Shown: positions 36,259-45,636 of the stretch, piece by piece
Layout: each line of letters opens with the position of its first letter
How positions within the stretch are numbered: the stretch's first letter is position 1
DNA from: Desulfovibrio sp. UCD-KL4C
GTDB taxonomy: Bacteria; Desulfobacterota; Desulfovibrionia; Desulfovibrionales; Desulfovibrionaceae
NCBI RefSeq assembly: GCF_006210265.1
Contig: NZ_VCNC01000005.1
Span: 62,001-126,000, forward strand
DNA length: 64,000 nucleotides
Reading direction: 5' to 3'
Notes under the pieces: generated by a model
Told to the model about the DNA's origin: nothing
What the model saw: the letters and a program-made list of their open reading frames with translations, nothing else
The model's database searches: none
Made by a program: the position numbers and the translations under genes

Positions 36259-37425
36259 ATGAAAAAAGTATTACCCCCTTATCTCGCTATTGCGTTTGTT
36301 TGGTTCAGTGCCCACTTCGGCGGAGGTTTTGCCTCAGGACGTCAGATCGTTGCCTTTTATCTTAACCATCAGTGGACATCTCTGTTTATGCCTGCCGTAT
36401 CAATGCTGATTATGGCCGTCACTTTTTATTTTTCAATGCTTATCGCCGCGAAGTATGAAGCTTATGACTACAGCAGTTGGTCGAAGAAACTTTATGGCGG
36501 AGTTGCTCCAGTTATGGCTCCAGTCTTTGAAGTTCTTTTCAATGCTTTGCTTGTACTGGTTACTGCTGTGGCTTTCGCTACAGGTGGGGCGACCATTACT
36601 CGGGCTTTTGGCTCTTCTTACATGCTGAACACTGTAGTAATTGCAGCTATTATTTTTGTGCTGACAATTTACGGGGCAGACTTAGTAAGGAAGTCCGCTA
36701 CAGTTGTTTCTTTAATTTTGATCGCCTGCATATTTATAATTTATATCCCTAATATTATACATTTCTACCCAGATATTGTTCATAATCTGGCCGCTCTTAA
36801 AAGTGGGGAAATAGCTACAGGCAGCCCTGATACTTTTCTTGATTCACTTTGGTGGGGGCTAAAATATGGAGCTTTGCAATGCTGTGCTATCGGCGCGTAT
36901 ATTGTGCATACGAAGGCATGTCCTGATAAGGCCAGCATCAAAAAAGTCGCAGTAGTAGGTTTCTTCATTAACACCGTGATCATGTATATGACATATTTTG
37001 GAATTCTTGCTTTTGCAGAGAAAGGTGTTCTTACTGAAGCCGTTCCAGCTTTATTTGTTGTTATGCACGGTGTCGGAGGAGCATGGATGACCGCACTCAT
37101 CACACTTTGTATTATTATCGGTGCTGTTTCATCTGGCGTAGCCCTCGTATACGGAACCACTAATCGTCTTGTTATCTTCTTAGGGCGTAATCTGACTGAA
37201 GAAGAGAGAGCAAAGAAAAGTGGAAAGCATGCTATTTTTTCTTCATCTACATTAGTTATTGCCTGTTGGCTTGTCGCACAGTTCGGCCTGATTCCGCTTA
37301 TTGGTAAAGGTTATGGGAATATAGGGTGGGTTTCTTTATTAGTTCTTGTCTTACCTATTCTTATGCGTGGTTTTGGAATCTGGCGTTTTGCAGAAGATGT
37401 GGTTGAGACTGCTCCGGCTAAATAG
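36259..37425 (+). CDS. YkvI-family membrane transporter, copy 1
   Basis: A protein of 388 residues from the ATG at 36259 (MKKVLPPYLAIAFVWFSAHF), aligned with the start of the paralogue at 37469; an earlier in-frame start at 36163 would add 32 unlikely residues. About ten membrane helices. Signature stretches: HFGGGFASGRQIVAFYLNH, TAVAFATGGATITRAFGSSY, VVMHGVGGAWMTALIT, SSGVALVYGTTNRL. It belongs to the APC/LeuT-fold YkvI group of uncharacterised carriers. It starts the + strand run that ends with eutBC, so import of ethanolamine or a hydroxy acid is a guess. Confidence 0.75.
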   Translation: MKKVLPPYLAIAFVWFSAHFGGGFASGRQIVAFYLNHQWTSLFMPAVSMLIMAVTFYFSMLIAAKYEAYDYSSWSKKLYGGVAPVMAPVFEVLFNALLVLVTAVAFATGGATITRAFGSSYMLNTVVIAAIIFVLTIYGADLVRKSATVVSLILIACIFIIYIPNIIHFYPDIVHNLAALKSGEIATGSPDTFLDSLWWGLKYGALQCCAIGAYIVHTKACPDKASIKKVAVVGFFINTVIMYMTYFGILAFAEKGVLTEAVPALFVVMHGVGGAWMTALITLCIIIGAVSSGVALVYGTTNRLVIFLGRNLTEEERAKKSGKHAIFSSSTLVIACWLVAQFGLIPLIGKGYGNIGWVSLLVLVLPILMRGFGIWRFAEDVVETAPAK

Positions 37426-37468
37426 CTGATCATAAAATTAATATTTGATAATTTAACCCCCTGAGATA

Positions 37469-38647
37469 ATGAATAAAATAATTCCCGGCTATTTGGCGAT
37501 AGCTCTGGTGTGGTTCAGTTCGCATTTTGGAGGCGGTTTTGCCTCTGGTAGACAGATAGTAGCTTTCTACTTGAACCATCACTGGACATCCATGTTCATG
37601 CCTGCTGTTTCGATGCTTATTATGGGTATCTGCATGTATTACTCAATGGTCATTGCCGTTAAATTTAAGGCTTATGATTATAGTGCATGGTCGAAGAAGC
37701 TATATGGTGAAATCGGCTTTTTTGCAGTTCCGATGTATGAAATTCTGGTTAACGGAGTGCTTTTGCTTGCAACAGCTGTGGCTTTTGCCACAGGAGGAAC
37801 AGTTTTATCCAAATTGTTCGGCACTTCATATATGATGAATACTTTTTTTATCGCTGCCGTTATTTTTGTGTTTACAATTTACGGTTCTGAGCTTGTAAGA
37901 AGGTCGGCTGTTGTCGTTTCCTTTTTGCTTATTGTGAGTATGTTCATTATTTATCTTCCGAATATTATCCACTATTTTCCCAAAATACTTCAGAATATCG
38001 CGGCTATTAAGAGTGGGGAGATTGCTATAAGCGGTCCAAACTCTTCATGGGATGCTCTGTGGTGGGGGATTAAGTACGGAACGCTGCATTGTTGTGCTAT
38101 TGGAGCATATATTGTTCATGCACAGGTCTGTCCTGACAAAGCTTGTCTTAAAAAAGCAATTACTATTGGTATCATCATCAACAGTTTGATTATGTATCTG
38201 TCCTACTTCGGTATTCTGGCCTTTGCCGATCAAGGTATTTTCAAAGAAGCCGTTCCGGCTTTGTTTGTTGTTATGCATGGTATCGGCAGTTCGTGGATGA
38301 CCTCCCTTATCTCCGTTTGTATCGTTGTTGGAGCTGTTTCAACAGGCGTTGCCCTTGTATATGGAACCACCAATCGATTGGTGACTTTTTTGGGGCGTAG
38401 GCTTGATGAAGCAGGAAAAGCCAGCAAACAGCGCGTTCATTCTATGATAGCTTCAACCATTTTGGTTGCAGCGTGCTGGATGGTTGCTCAGTTTGGGCTG
38501 ATTCCACTCATCGGTAAGGGGTATGGAAGTATGGGCTGGGTAACAATGGTTTTGATTACGATTCCAATCATTCTGCGCGGGCTTGGCCTATGGCGCTTTA
38601 AGGATGATTCGTTCGAAGGTGAAGTTTATGTTGAAAAAGTTAATTAA
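37469..38647 (+). CDS. YkvI-family membrane transporter, copy 2
   Basis: A protein of 392 residues, colinear and strongly similar to the preceding gene throughout (HFGGGFASGRQIVAFYLNH identical; ATGGTVLSKLFGTSYMMN versus ATGGATITRAFGSSYMLN), so the pair is a tandem duplication. It starts 44 bases after copy 1 and its end overlaps the flavoprotein gene by 20 bases. Two diverged copies kept in tandem suggest either two substrates or a heterodimer. Confidence 0.75.
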   Translation: MNKIIPGYLAIALVWFSSHFGGGFASGRQIVAFYLNHHWTSMFMPAVSMLIMGICMYYSMVIAVKFKAYDYSAWSKKLYGEIGFFAVPMYEILVNGVLLLATAVAFATGGTVLSKLFGTSYMMNTFFIAAVIFVFTIYGSELVRRSAVVVSFLLIVSMFIIYLPNIIHYFPKILQNIAAIKSGEIAISGPNSSWDALWWGIKYGTLHCCAIGAYIVHAQVCPDKACLKKAITIGIIINSLIMYLSYFGILAFADQGIFKEAVPALFVVMHGIGSSWMTSLISVCIVVGAVSTGVALVYGTTNRLVTFLGRRLDEAGKASKQRVHSMIASTILVAACWMVAQFGLIPLIGKGYGSMGWVTMVLITIPIILRGLGLWRFKDDSFEGEVYVEKVN

Positions 38648-41429
38648 AGATATGCAGGGAGTTCTCCCTGCTGAGCGTATATATGATCATCCTGCACTTG
38701 TAGCTACCTATGCTGTTGATGCGAGCTATTTTGCTCCTAAGGCTAAGCTTATAGTTGATGTTATGAATTTGGAAGAAGTGTCCGGAGTGCTTAAAGTCTG
38801 CTCGCAGAATAATATGGGAGTAACTTTTCGCGGAGCCGGAACAGCTGTAAGCGGTCAGGCCTGCGGAGAGGGCGTTCTTGTTCGCCTTATGGGACCGTAT
38901 TGGAAAAAGGTAGAGGTCCTTGACGATGGTAAAATGTTTTGGGCTGGAAGCGGTGTGATAGGCATTGATGTGAATGTCGCATTGGCTCCGTATCAGCGCA
39001 AAATGGGGGCTGATCCTGCTTCCATCTCTTCAGCAACAATAGGCGGTATAATTGCCAATAATTCAGCAGGAATGTGCTGCATGGTTGAAGAAAACAGTTA
39101 CCATGCAATCAAAGGAATGCGTCTGATTCTTGCCGATGGAACCTATCTGGATACTACTGATAAGGACAATGTCGCTTCCTTTAGAAATTCCCATAAAGCT
39201 ATGCTTGATGAGCTTAGCGCTTTGCGACTTAAAGTTCTTGCCGATAATGATGTCGTTGAACGTATCAAGCGCAAGTATTCAATCAAAAACACTATCGGCT
39301 ACACTCTCAATTCATTTGTTGATCATGAAGATCCCGTTGATATTCTGATGCATCTGATGGTCGGGTCTGAGGGGACACTTGGCTTTATTCATGAAGTCCT
39401 TATGGAAACTATTCCGACTCCGCCCATAAGATCAGTAGCTCTTATGTTCTTCCCTTCTCTAAGTGTAGTCACGGATATTGTGATGGATATGAAGGATACA
39501 TGTAATATAGATGCAGCTGAAGTGCTTGATTATAATTGTCTTATAGCTTTGCAGAATAATCTCAAAGATATTCCTGATGTTATGAAGAATCCCCCGGAAG
39601 GCTCCTGCGCCATGCTTGTTGAAACTAAAGCGTGGAGTTCTGAAGAACTTGAGCAGAATGTTGATGAGATTTTTGGAGTTTTAAATAGTTTTCCGGCCTT
39701 AAGCGAACACCTTTTCACCTCCGATGAAGTAGAGTGTGAAAAATTGTGGAATATCAGGCGGTCTATCTATCCGGCCATTACCAACTATCGGGAAGCAGAT
39801 GAGTATGTTCTTACCGAGGATATTAATATCCCTGTTTCAAGATTAGCTGAGGGGTGCGAAGCTTTTCAGGAGTTATTCACCCGTCACGGATATTCCGTCG
39901 GTATTATGGGGCATGCATTTCATGGTAATCTTCACTTTTCAATCCCACTTAAAATTGCTGAAGATAAAGAAGTAGCTAGATTACATGCTTTTATGGTTGA
40001 TCTGGTTAATTTGATTACTGAGCGTTTTGACGGTTCTCTTAAGGCAGAGCATGGAACAGGGCGTGCAATGGCTCCATTCGTTCGTAAGGAATGGGGAGAT
40101 TCTTTATATGAAGTGACCTGCGCCGTTAAAAAAGTTTTTGATCCGGAATCGGTTCTCAATCCAGGTGTATTGATCAATGAAGATTCCAATGCGCATACTA
40201 ACGGGCTTAAAAGTCCTTTGACTGTATCGCCGTATGTGGATCTTTGCGTTGAATGCGGTTTTTGTGAGCAAGTCTGTCCATCAAAGAATATTGGCTTTAC
40301 TCCGCGGCAGAGGATCAGTCTTTTCAGAGCTGTTACCAAGCTACGTCTTGAGGGCAAGAATGAGATTGCGGATGAATGGGAAAAAATCTTTCGCAAGTAC
40401 GGTGAACAGCTTTGTGCTACTGATGGATTGTGCCGTGTAAAGTGTCCACTAGGTGTTGATGTTGCCAGCCTTATCAGGAGTATCAGAGGGGAAAAAGCCT
40501 CTGACCGTTCCACTAAAATTGCTGATTATGTAACTGATCACCTTGAGGGCGCTCTTAAGGCCGCTTCACTCACTTTGGGTGGTATGTCTCTTGCCCAGCG
40601 GGTAATAGGAGATACAATGATGTCCCGTCTTGCAGGTTCTGCCCGCAATCTTTCCGGGGAAAGTTTACCGCTCTGGAATAAAGCCATGCCGAAGGGTGGA
40701 AGTAAAGTTCCGGTAGTTAAATCCGGTACAGGGAAGCAGCGGATTGTTTATTTTCCTTCCTGCGCTGTGCGGACTATGGGGACCAGTAAGGAAGATAGGT
40801 CTGAACCTTTGATGAATGTGACTGTTCGGCTTCTTGAGCGGGCAGGGTATGAAGTTGTTTTTCCGAAGGGTATGGACAGTCTTTGCTGTGGTAAGTCTTT
40901 TGAAACTAAAGGATTTATGGAACAAGCTGATAAATTGGCACAAAAGCTCAGTACTGCTTTGCTTGAAGCGAGCGGGAGTGGAGAATGTGTTGTGCTTTGT
41001 GATACCAGCCCATGTCTGGCACGCATGAAAAAGACTTTGGATAAGCGACTTGTCATGATGGACCCTATCGAATTTACCATGAAGTATGTTGCGGACCGGT
41101 TAAACTTCAAGAAGCTCTCTAGAACAGTTGCTCTGCATCCGACATGTTCAACAAGAACAATGGGATTAGACGGAATGTTCAGCGAACTTGCCTCTAAATG
41201 CGTCGAGAATGTAGTTGTCCCTAAGGGGATAAACTGTTGCGGTTTTTCAGGTGACAAAGGGTTTCATAAACCTGAACTGAATAGATCGGCTCTTGAAAAT
41301 TTGAAAGGACAGATTGAGCATTGTGATGAGGGGTATAGTGTTTCCAGAACTTGTGAAATAGGTTTAACCCTGCACGGCGGCAAAAATTATCGCAATATTT
41401 TATATCTTGTAGAAGAAGCCACTCGTTAG
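38628..41429 (+). CDS. FAD- and Fe-S-dependent D-2-hydroxyacid dehydrogenase (D-lactate/glycolate type)
   Basis: ATG 38628 after GAAGGTGAAG; 933 residues. FAD-binding PCMH domain: FRGAGTAVSGQACGEGVLVR, GADPASISSATIGGI, MVGSEGTLGF. FAD oxidase C-terminal domain with HAFHGNLHF and AEHGTGRAMAP. Two 4Fe-4S clusters (CVECGFCEQVCP; CATDGLCRVKCP), then two CCG half-domains (FPSCAVRTMG...CCGKSFETKGF; HPTCSTRTMG...CCGFSGDKGF). This is the GlcD+GlcF fusion architecture used by sulfate reducers for D-lactate oxidation, passing electrons to the membrane pool. Glycolate is an alternative, favoured by the next gene being a phosphoglycolate-phosphatase-like HAD. Confidence 0.85.
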   Translation: MLKKLIKDMQGVLPAERIYDHPALVATYAVDASYFAPKAKLIVDVMNLEEVSGVLKVCSQNNMGVTFRGAGTAVSGQACGEGVLVRLMGPYWKKVEVLDDGKMFWAGSGVIGIDVNVALAPYQRKMGADPASISSATIGGIIANNSAGMCCMVEENSYHAIKGMRLILADGTYLDTTDKDNVASFRNSHKAMLDELSALRLKVLADNDVVERIKRKYSIKNTIGYTLNSFVDHEDPVDILMHLMVGSEGTLGFIHEVLMETIPTPPIRSVALMFFPSLSVVTDIVMDMKDTCNIDAAEVLDYNCLIALQNNLKDIPDVMKNPPEGSCAMLVETKAWSSEELEQNVDEIFGVLNSFPALSEHLFTSDEVECEKLWNIRRSIYPAITNYREADEYVLTEDINIPVSRLAEGCEAFQELFTRHGYSVGIMGHAFHGNLHFSIPLKIAEDKEVARLHAFMVDLVNLITERFDGSLKAEHGTGRAMAPFVRKEWGDSLYEVTCAVKKVFDPESVLNPGVLINEDSNAHTNGLKSPLTVSPYVDLCVECGFCEQVCPSKNIGFTPRQRISLFRAVTKLRLEGKNEIADEWEKIFRKYGEQLCATDGLCRVKCPLGVDVASLIRSIRGEKASDRSTKIADYVTDHLEGALKAASLTLGGMSLAQRVIGDTMMSRLAGSARNLSGESLPLWNKAMPKGGSKVPVVKSGTGKQRIVYFPSCAVRTMGTSKEDRSEPLMNVTVRLLERAGYEVVFPKGMDSLCCGKSFETKGFMEQADKLAQKLSTALLEASGSGECVVLCDTSPCLARMKKTLDKRLVMMDPIEFTMKYVADRLNFKKLSRTVALHPTCSTRTMGLDGMFSELASKCVENVVVPKGINCCGFSGDKGFHKPELNRSALENLKGQIEHCDEGYSVSRTCEIGLTLHGGKNYRNILYLVEEATR

Positions 41430-41491
41430 TAAGCTGGATTGTCGATATTAAACCATTAATAGGCAATCTTAATATGATGAAGGTAAAAAAT

Positions 41492-42154
41492 ATGAATTAT
41501 TCGCTAGATTTTTCCGCAGTCATTTTCGATCTTGACGGAACGTTACTTTATACATTGGAAGAAATTGCTGCTACAGGTAATGCTGCGCTTAAAAGGCTTG
41601 GCTATGCAACACATTCAGTCAGTGCTTACCGTACATTTTTGGGCGGAGGAGCTAAAAAACTGGCGTGGCGTATTTTGCCGCAGGATAAAAGAAACCAAGA
41701 AAATTATGATGAACTGCTCCCCGTACTTCTTGAAGAATTTGAGCTGTCTTTAAATACGATTGCTCGGCCTTATGACGGAGTTTTAGAAGCTCTTGCGGTT
41801 TTATCTTCTGCAGGTAAAAAGTTTGCTGTGCTTTCTAATAAGCCTGAGGAATTTTCTAAAATAGCCGTAGAAAAACTTTTGCCTGGCGTGAATTTTGAGG
41901 CTGTTTATGGAGCGCTTCAGAATGTTCCGTTAAAACCTGAGCCGGACAGGGCGTTGAAGCTTGCGGAGCTAATGGGAACAACTCCTGACCGGACTGTTTT
42001 TGTAGGAGATTCTGATGTAGATATCCAAACTGGGCTTAACGCTGGAATGATAACCGTTGGCGCAGGGTGGGGTTTCCGCGGCGTTGACGAACTTAAAGAG
42101 GCTGGGGCGAATATTATTTTGGATGTTCCGGCAGATTTGGCTAAGTTGCTTTAG
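41492..42154 (+). CDS. gph: HAD-family phosphatase, phosphoglycolate-phosphatase-like
   Basis: 220 residues from the ATG at 41492 (MNYSLDFSAVIFDLDGTLL, preceded by GAAGGTAA); starts at 41474 or 41477 are possible. HAD motif I FDLDGTLL, motif II VLSNKP, motif III lysine in LKPEPD, motif IV FVGDSDVDIQTG: the Gph set. It would release glycolate from 2-phosphoglycolate. It follows the dehydrogenase that could oxidise glycolate to glyoxylate, with malate synthase G elsewhere in the window, which would complete a short salvage route (inference). Confidence 0.8.
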   Translation: MNYSLDFSAVIFDLDGTLLYTLEEIAATGNAALKRLGYATHSVSAYRTFLGGGAKKLAWRILPQDKRNQENYDELLPVLLEEFELSLNTIARPYDGVLEALAVLSSAGKKFAVLSNKPEEFSKIAVEKLLPGVNFEAVYGALQNVPLKPEPDRALKLAELMGTTPDRTVFVGDSDVDIQTGLNAGMITVGAGWGFRGVDELKEAGANIILDVPADLAKLL

Positions 42155-42163
42155 AAATTGTTT

Positions 42164-42199
42164 AAAAGCGTGGCAGACTGTTTAGTTTGCCACGCTTTT
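42164..42199. terminator. Bidirectional terminator, hairpin copy 1
   Basis: AAAAGCGTGGCA pairs with TTGCCACGCTTTT. It separates the HAD gene from the convergent methyltransferase gene. A near copy lies at 43169-43204. Confidence 0.85.
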
Positions 42200-42218
42200 C
42201 TAGTTATTCTTTTCTTCG

Positions 42219-43043
42219 TTAAGGTTTCGATTTAATTTTATAGTGTAACATACGAAAGGCGTTTCTCCATTTTGGCACTAGCCTCATTAGTCTAATGAAA
42301 AATCCCCAGCGTTTTAGCTCTTGATCCATGTAGTAGGTAGTGTCCTGATACCTGAGATATGGTGACCACTTCTCTAGTAATAGGTCATCTTCCAATCCCC
42401 AGCGGAATGTTGCGTTGCTATTTTTGACTGTATCATGTTTCTTTTGGTTTTGGATTGCCCACTTTGAACTTACGTCAAAATGCAATTCACCTTGCGGAAT
42501 TCGGTCAGCTATCATTGTGATAATAGGATGTAATAATTCCTCTTCAAAGTACATGAAGACTCCCTCTGCCACTAAAATAAAATTACTTCCTGTATGTTTT
42601 TCAACTATTTGATCAATCCAAGAAACATCAAAAAAAGATTTTGCAATATATGGATTGTTTTCAGATTCAGGAAGTAACTGATTCCTGACATGAATAACCT
42701 CGGGTAAATCCAGTTCGTAAAATATACCTTTACCATTAAAAACGCGTTTGAATCGTGTATCTAGTCCTGCCCCAATACTTATAACTACTGGATTGTCGTG
42801 GTTTTTGATAAATTCGGTTACTGCTTTATCAAAACGACGAATGCGGATTGCTGTCCCAATGATGCTCTTGTCTGCTGTTTTATATTTCGAAAAGTCGTAG
42901 TCAATTTGGTTAACAAGTTGGCAGGATAGTGGGTCATGGATAATTCCATCGACACGCAAGGTTTCTAAATTCCGCATGTATAGGGGAATGAACAGGGTAT
43001 CTGCCACATTATCGTCTATGGTGACGGATATTGGTTCGAACAT
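42219..43043 (-). CDS. Leucine-carboxyl-methyltransferase-type SAM methyltransferase
   Basis: ATG at 43043 follows AAAAGGAGTTATT; 274 residues (an upstream in-frame start at 43181 is unlikely). LCM/PPM-type fold (often annotated Tcmp/TcmO-like): IGTAIRIRRFDKAV, PVVISIGAGLDTRF as SAM motif, FYELDLPEVIHVR with the acidic residue, ILVAEGVFMYF. These bacterial enzymes O-methylate small molecules or polyketides. It is the only - strand gene in a + strand metabolic run and lies between two near-identical hairpins, so it looks inserted. Confidence 0.8.
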   Translation of the reverse strand: MFEPISVTIDDNVADTLFIPLYMRNLETLRVDGIIHDPLSCQLVNQIDYDFSKYKTADKSIIGTAIRIRRFDKAVTEFIKNHDNPVVISIGAGLDTRFKRVFNGKGIFYELDLPEVIHVRNQLLPESENNPYIAKSFFDVSWIDQIVEKHTGSNFILVAEGVFMYFEEELLHPIITMIADRIPQGELHFDVSSKWAIQNQKKHDTVKNSNATFRWGLEDDLLLEKWSPYLRYQDTTYYMDQELKRWGFFIRLMRLVPKWRNAFRMLHYKIKSKP

Positions 43044-43168
43044 AATAACTCCTTTTTTTGAAAATATTGTTGAAATTTGCATAATGATATTCAAGATAAT
43101 AGCTTTAAATTTGTTTATAAATATTCTTTTTAAATGGGAATGACAACCAGTTTCATTTGAGTTTAAAT

Positions 43169-43204
43169 AAAAGCGTGGCAAAATGTTGTGTTTGCTACGC
43201 TTTT
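43169..43204. repeat. Hairpin copy 2, right of the methyltransferase
   Basis: AAAAGCGTGGCA ... TTTGCTACGCTTTTATTT repeats the terminator at 42164-42199 with a few changes. No + strand gene ends just before it, so it probably arose with the insertion of the methyltransferase gene. Confidence 0.65.
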
Positions 43205-43360
43205 ATTTATTTATATCAAATTCCAATTGTTACGTTTCTAATACTGATGGTCATCGGCATCAGTTTGATAGTGGCTTTCCCTCAGATTGCTCTGTACTTG
43301 CCAGATTTGTACTTTAGTAGTTAGTGTCTGCTAAGCTGAGTAACTATACATAAAATTAGT

Positions 43361-43394
43361 GGACAGTCAGGCTGTTTTATAGGCCTGACTGTCC
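43361..43394. promoter_or_regulatory. Perfect 12-bp inverted repeat upstream of eutB
   Basis: GGACAGTCAGGC and its exact complement GCCTGACTGTCC flank a ten-base loop, 21 bases before the eutB ATG. There is no T tract, so it is more likely a regulatory hairpin or operator than a terminator. Confidence 0.5.
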
Positions 43395-43415
43395 TAACTA
43401 ACGGAAGTCTGCAAA

Positions 43416-44780
43416 ATGAGTACATTACAGAAAGATAAAAAAAGTTTGAGATCATTACTTGCTTTAGCTTCACCGCTTCGTTCCGGCGATGTCTTGGCAG
43501 GAGTGGCAGCAAGAACAGAAGAAGAGCGAGTTTTAGCCCAGATAGAACTCTCTGAAGTTCCTTTAACAAGGTTTTTAAACGAGCCTGTTATTGCTTATGA
43601 AAAGGACGAAGTTACCCGTCTTATTATCGATGATCATGATAAAGAGGCCTTTGCCCCTGTAAGCAGTTTCACTGTTGGAGAATTCCGTGACTGGCTTCTC
43701 ACAGACGTAGCTTCAACGGATGTGCTTACAAAACTTGCCATGGGTATCACGCCTGAAATGGCTGCCGCTGTTTCAAAACTTATGCGTATGCAGGATTTGA
43801 TTCTTGTAGCATCTAAATGTCAGGTTATTACAAAATTTCGCAATACACTCGGGTTACCAGGGAGATTTTCTGTGCGGTTGCAACCCAATCATCCCACCGA
43901 TGATTTAAAAGGAATTGCCGCTTCAACTTTAGACGGACTGTGTTACGGCTCAGGTGACGCTGTTATCGGCATTAATCCAGCAACAGATAATGTTGAAAAT
44001 ATTACCCGTTTGATGTGGATGCTTGATGATATAGTTGAAAAACATTCCATCCCTACCCAAACATGTGTTCTGACCCACGTTACAACAACAATGGAAGCGA
44101 TTAAGGCCGGAGCTCCGGTTGATCTTTGCTTTCAGTCAATAGCAGGAACTGAAGGGACCAACGCCAGTTTCGGTGTTAGTTTGAGCTTGCTTCAGGAAGC
44201 ATACGAAGCAACGCTTTCACTTGGACGTGGAACAGTTGGAAACAACGTTATGTATTTTGAAACAGGGCAGGGAAGTGCTTTGTCTGCTAATGCTCACCAC
44301 GGTGTTGACCAGCAGACACTTGAAGCCAGAGCTTACGCAGTTGCCCGCAAATTTAAACCTTTACTTGTAAACACCGTAGTCGGTTTTATCGGTCCTGAGT
44401 ATCTCTATAATGGAAAGCAGATCCAGCGTGCCGGTTTGGAAGATCTCTTTTGTGGTAAACTGCTCGGATTACCGATGGGAGTCGATGTTTGTTACACCAA
44501 TCATGCGGAAGCTGATCAAGATGATATGGATGTGCTTTTGACTTTGCTCGGTAATGCTAAGTGTAACTTTATCATGGGTATTCCCGGCGCGGATGATATT
44601 ATGCTCAATTATCAATCCACTTCATTTCACGATGCATGTTATCTGCGCAAATTGCTAAATTTAAGACCTGCTCCTGAATTTGAGGCATGGCTAGAAAAAG
44701 TAGGTATTCATGACGAGAAAGGAAAATTATTGCCCGCATCCAGTTCTAATTCTTTGATGGCCATAACACAGGGATTATAA
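43416..44780 (+). CDS. eutB: Ethanolamine ammonia-lyase large subunit
   Basis: A protein of 454 residues, full length for EutB. With EutC it forms the cobalamin-dependent lyase that splits ethanolamine to acetaldehyde and ammonia. Recognisable EutB stretches: KLMRMQDLILVASKCQVITK, GRFSVRLQPNHPTDDLKG, SIAGTEGTNASFGV, YFETGQGSALSANAHHG, MGVDVCYTNHAEADQDDMD. ATG 43416 after ACGGAAG. The stop overlaps the eutC ATG. No microcompartment shell, EutA reactivase or adenosyltransferase gene is in the window. Confidence 0.95.
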   Translation: MSTLQKDKKSLRSLLALASPLRSGDVLAGVAARTEEERVLAQIELSEVPLTRFLNEPVIAYEKDEVTRLIIDDHDKEAFAPVSSFTVGEFRDWLLTDVASTDVLTKLAMGITPEMAAAVSKLMRMQDLILVASKCQVITKFRNTLGLPGRFSVRLQPNHPTDDLKGIAASTLDGLCYGSGDAVIGINPATDNVENITRLMWMLDDIVEKHSIPTQTCVLTHVTTTMEAIKAGAPVDLCFQSIAGTEGTNASFGVSLSLLQEAYEATLSLGRGTVGNNVMYFETGQGSALSANAHHGVDQQTLEARAYAVARKFKPLLVNTVVGFIGPEYLYNGKQIQRAGLEDLFCGKLLGLPMGVDVCYTNHAEADQDDMDVLLTLLGNAKCNFIMGIPGADDIMLNYQSTSFHDACYLRKLLNLRPAPEFEAWLEKVGIHDEKGKLLPASSSNSLMAITQGL

Positions 44781-45568
44781 TGAAAGAAAACAAACCTGAA
44801 ATTATAACTGTTGACCCTTGGTCCGAGCTTAAAAAGTTTACTGATGCCCGTATTTCACTTGGAAGGTGCGGAGTCAGTCTGCCTCTCAAAGAATCTCTTT
44901 CGTTCAAACTTGCTCATGCAAAAGCGCGTGACGCAGTTCATTTGCCATTTAAAATTGACGAACTTAAATCTGAACTTGAAGAAAGCGGACACACTTGTCT
45001 TAAGCTTAAAGGCAGCACTGATGACAGAATGGAATATTTAACTCGTCCTGATAAAGGTAGAGTTCTAAGTTTTAAGTCGCGTGAATTACTTGAAAAACAG
45101 GAAACAGGATATGACGTGTGTGTGGCTGTAGGGGATGGACTCTCGTCTCGCGCAATTCATGAAAACGGATATAGTTTTATCCATGCTTTTATGCCTCTAC
45201 TTGAGCAGGCGGGAATTAAAGCTACTCCTGTCTGTTTGATTGAAAACAGCCGCGTTGCAATTGCAGATGAAATTGGAAGTATGCTTTCGGCAAAGCTTTC
45301 AGTAATACTCATTGGTGAGAGACCGGGGCTTAGTTCCCCTAATTCGATGGGAATATATCTAACCTACAACCCTATACCGGGCACAACTGATGAAGCTCGT
45401 AATTGCATTTCAAATGTACGTGACGGTGGTTTAAGTATTGCAGAGGGGGTACAAAAATTGTCCTATTTAGTTGAACAGGCTTTGATTACCAAGACGTCAG
45501 GCGTAGAACTTAAGGACAAGATGCCATCTAATTACTTGCCATTTAATGAAATAAAAATGCTTGGCTAG
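44780..45568 (+). CDS. eutC: Ethanolamine ammonia-lyase small subunit
   Basis: A protein of 262 residues. EutC features: TDARISLGRCGVSLPLKESL, FKLAHAKARDAVH, DVCVAVGDGLSSRAIHEN, LIGERPGLSSPNSMGIYLTY, and the C-terminal ARNCISNVRDGGLSI. It contributes to cobalamin binding with EutB. It starts inside the eutB stop (TAATG), so expression is coupled. The pair ends at a strong terminator shared with hydF. Confidence 0.95.
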   Translation: MKENKPEIITVDPWSELKKFTDARISLGRCGVSLPLKESLSFKLAHAKARDAVHLPFKIDELKSELEESGHTCLKLKGSTDDRMEYLTRPDKGRVLSFKSRELLEKQETGYDVCVAVGDGLSSRAIHENGYSFIHAFMPLLEQAGIKATPVCLIENSRVAIADEIGSMLSAKLSVILIGERPGLSSPNSMGIYLTYNPIPGTTDEARNCISNVRDGGLSIAEGVQKLSYLVEQALITKTSGVELKDKMPSNYLPFNEIKMLG

Positions 45569-45592
45569 CTCATCTGAATTTTTATGATAAAT

Positions 45593-45636
45593 AACAACTC
45601 CCTCTTACACGGTTTCAAGTATAAGAGGGAGTTGTT
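45593..45636. terminator. Bidirectional terminator between eutC and hydF
   Basis: AACAACTCCCTCTTA pairs exactly with TAAGAGGGAGTTGTT around a 14-base loop. It touches the hydF stop codon. Confidence 0.9.

Noticed and set aside
39932-40513. 193-codon - strand frame
   Set aside because: It is antisense to the Fe-S part of the D-2-hydroxyacid dehydrogenase, which has clear motifs.
43205-43415. Cobalamin riboswitch before eutBC
   Set aside because: Expected because the lyase needs cobalamin, but none of the conserved riboswitch boxes could be seen in the 210 bases.
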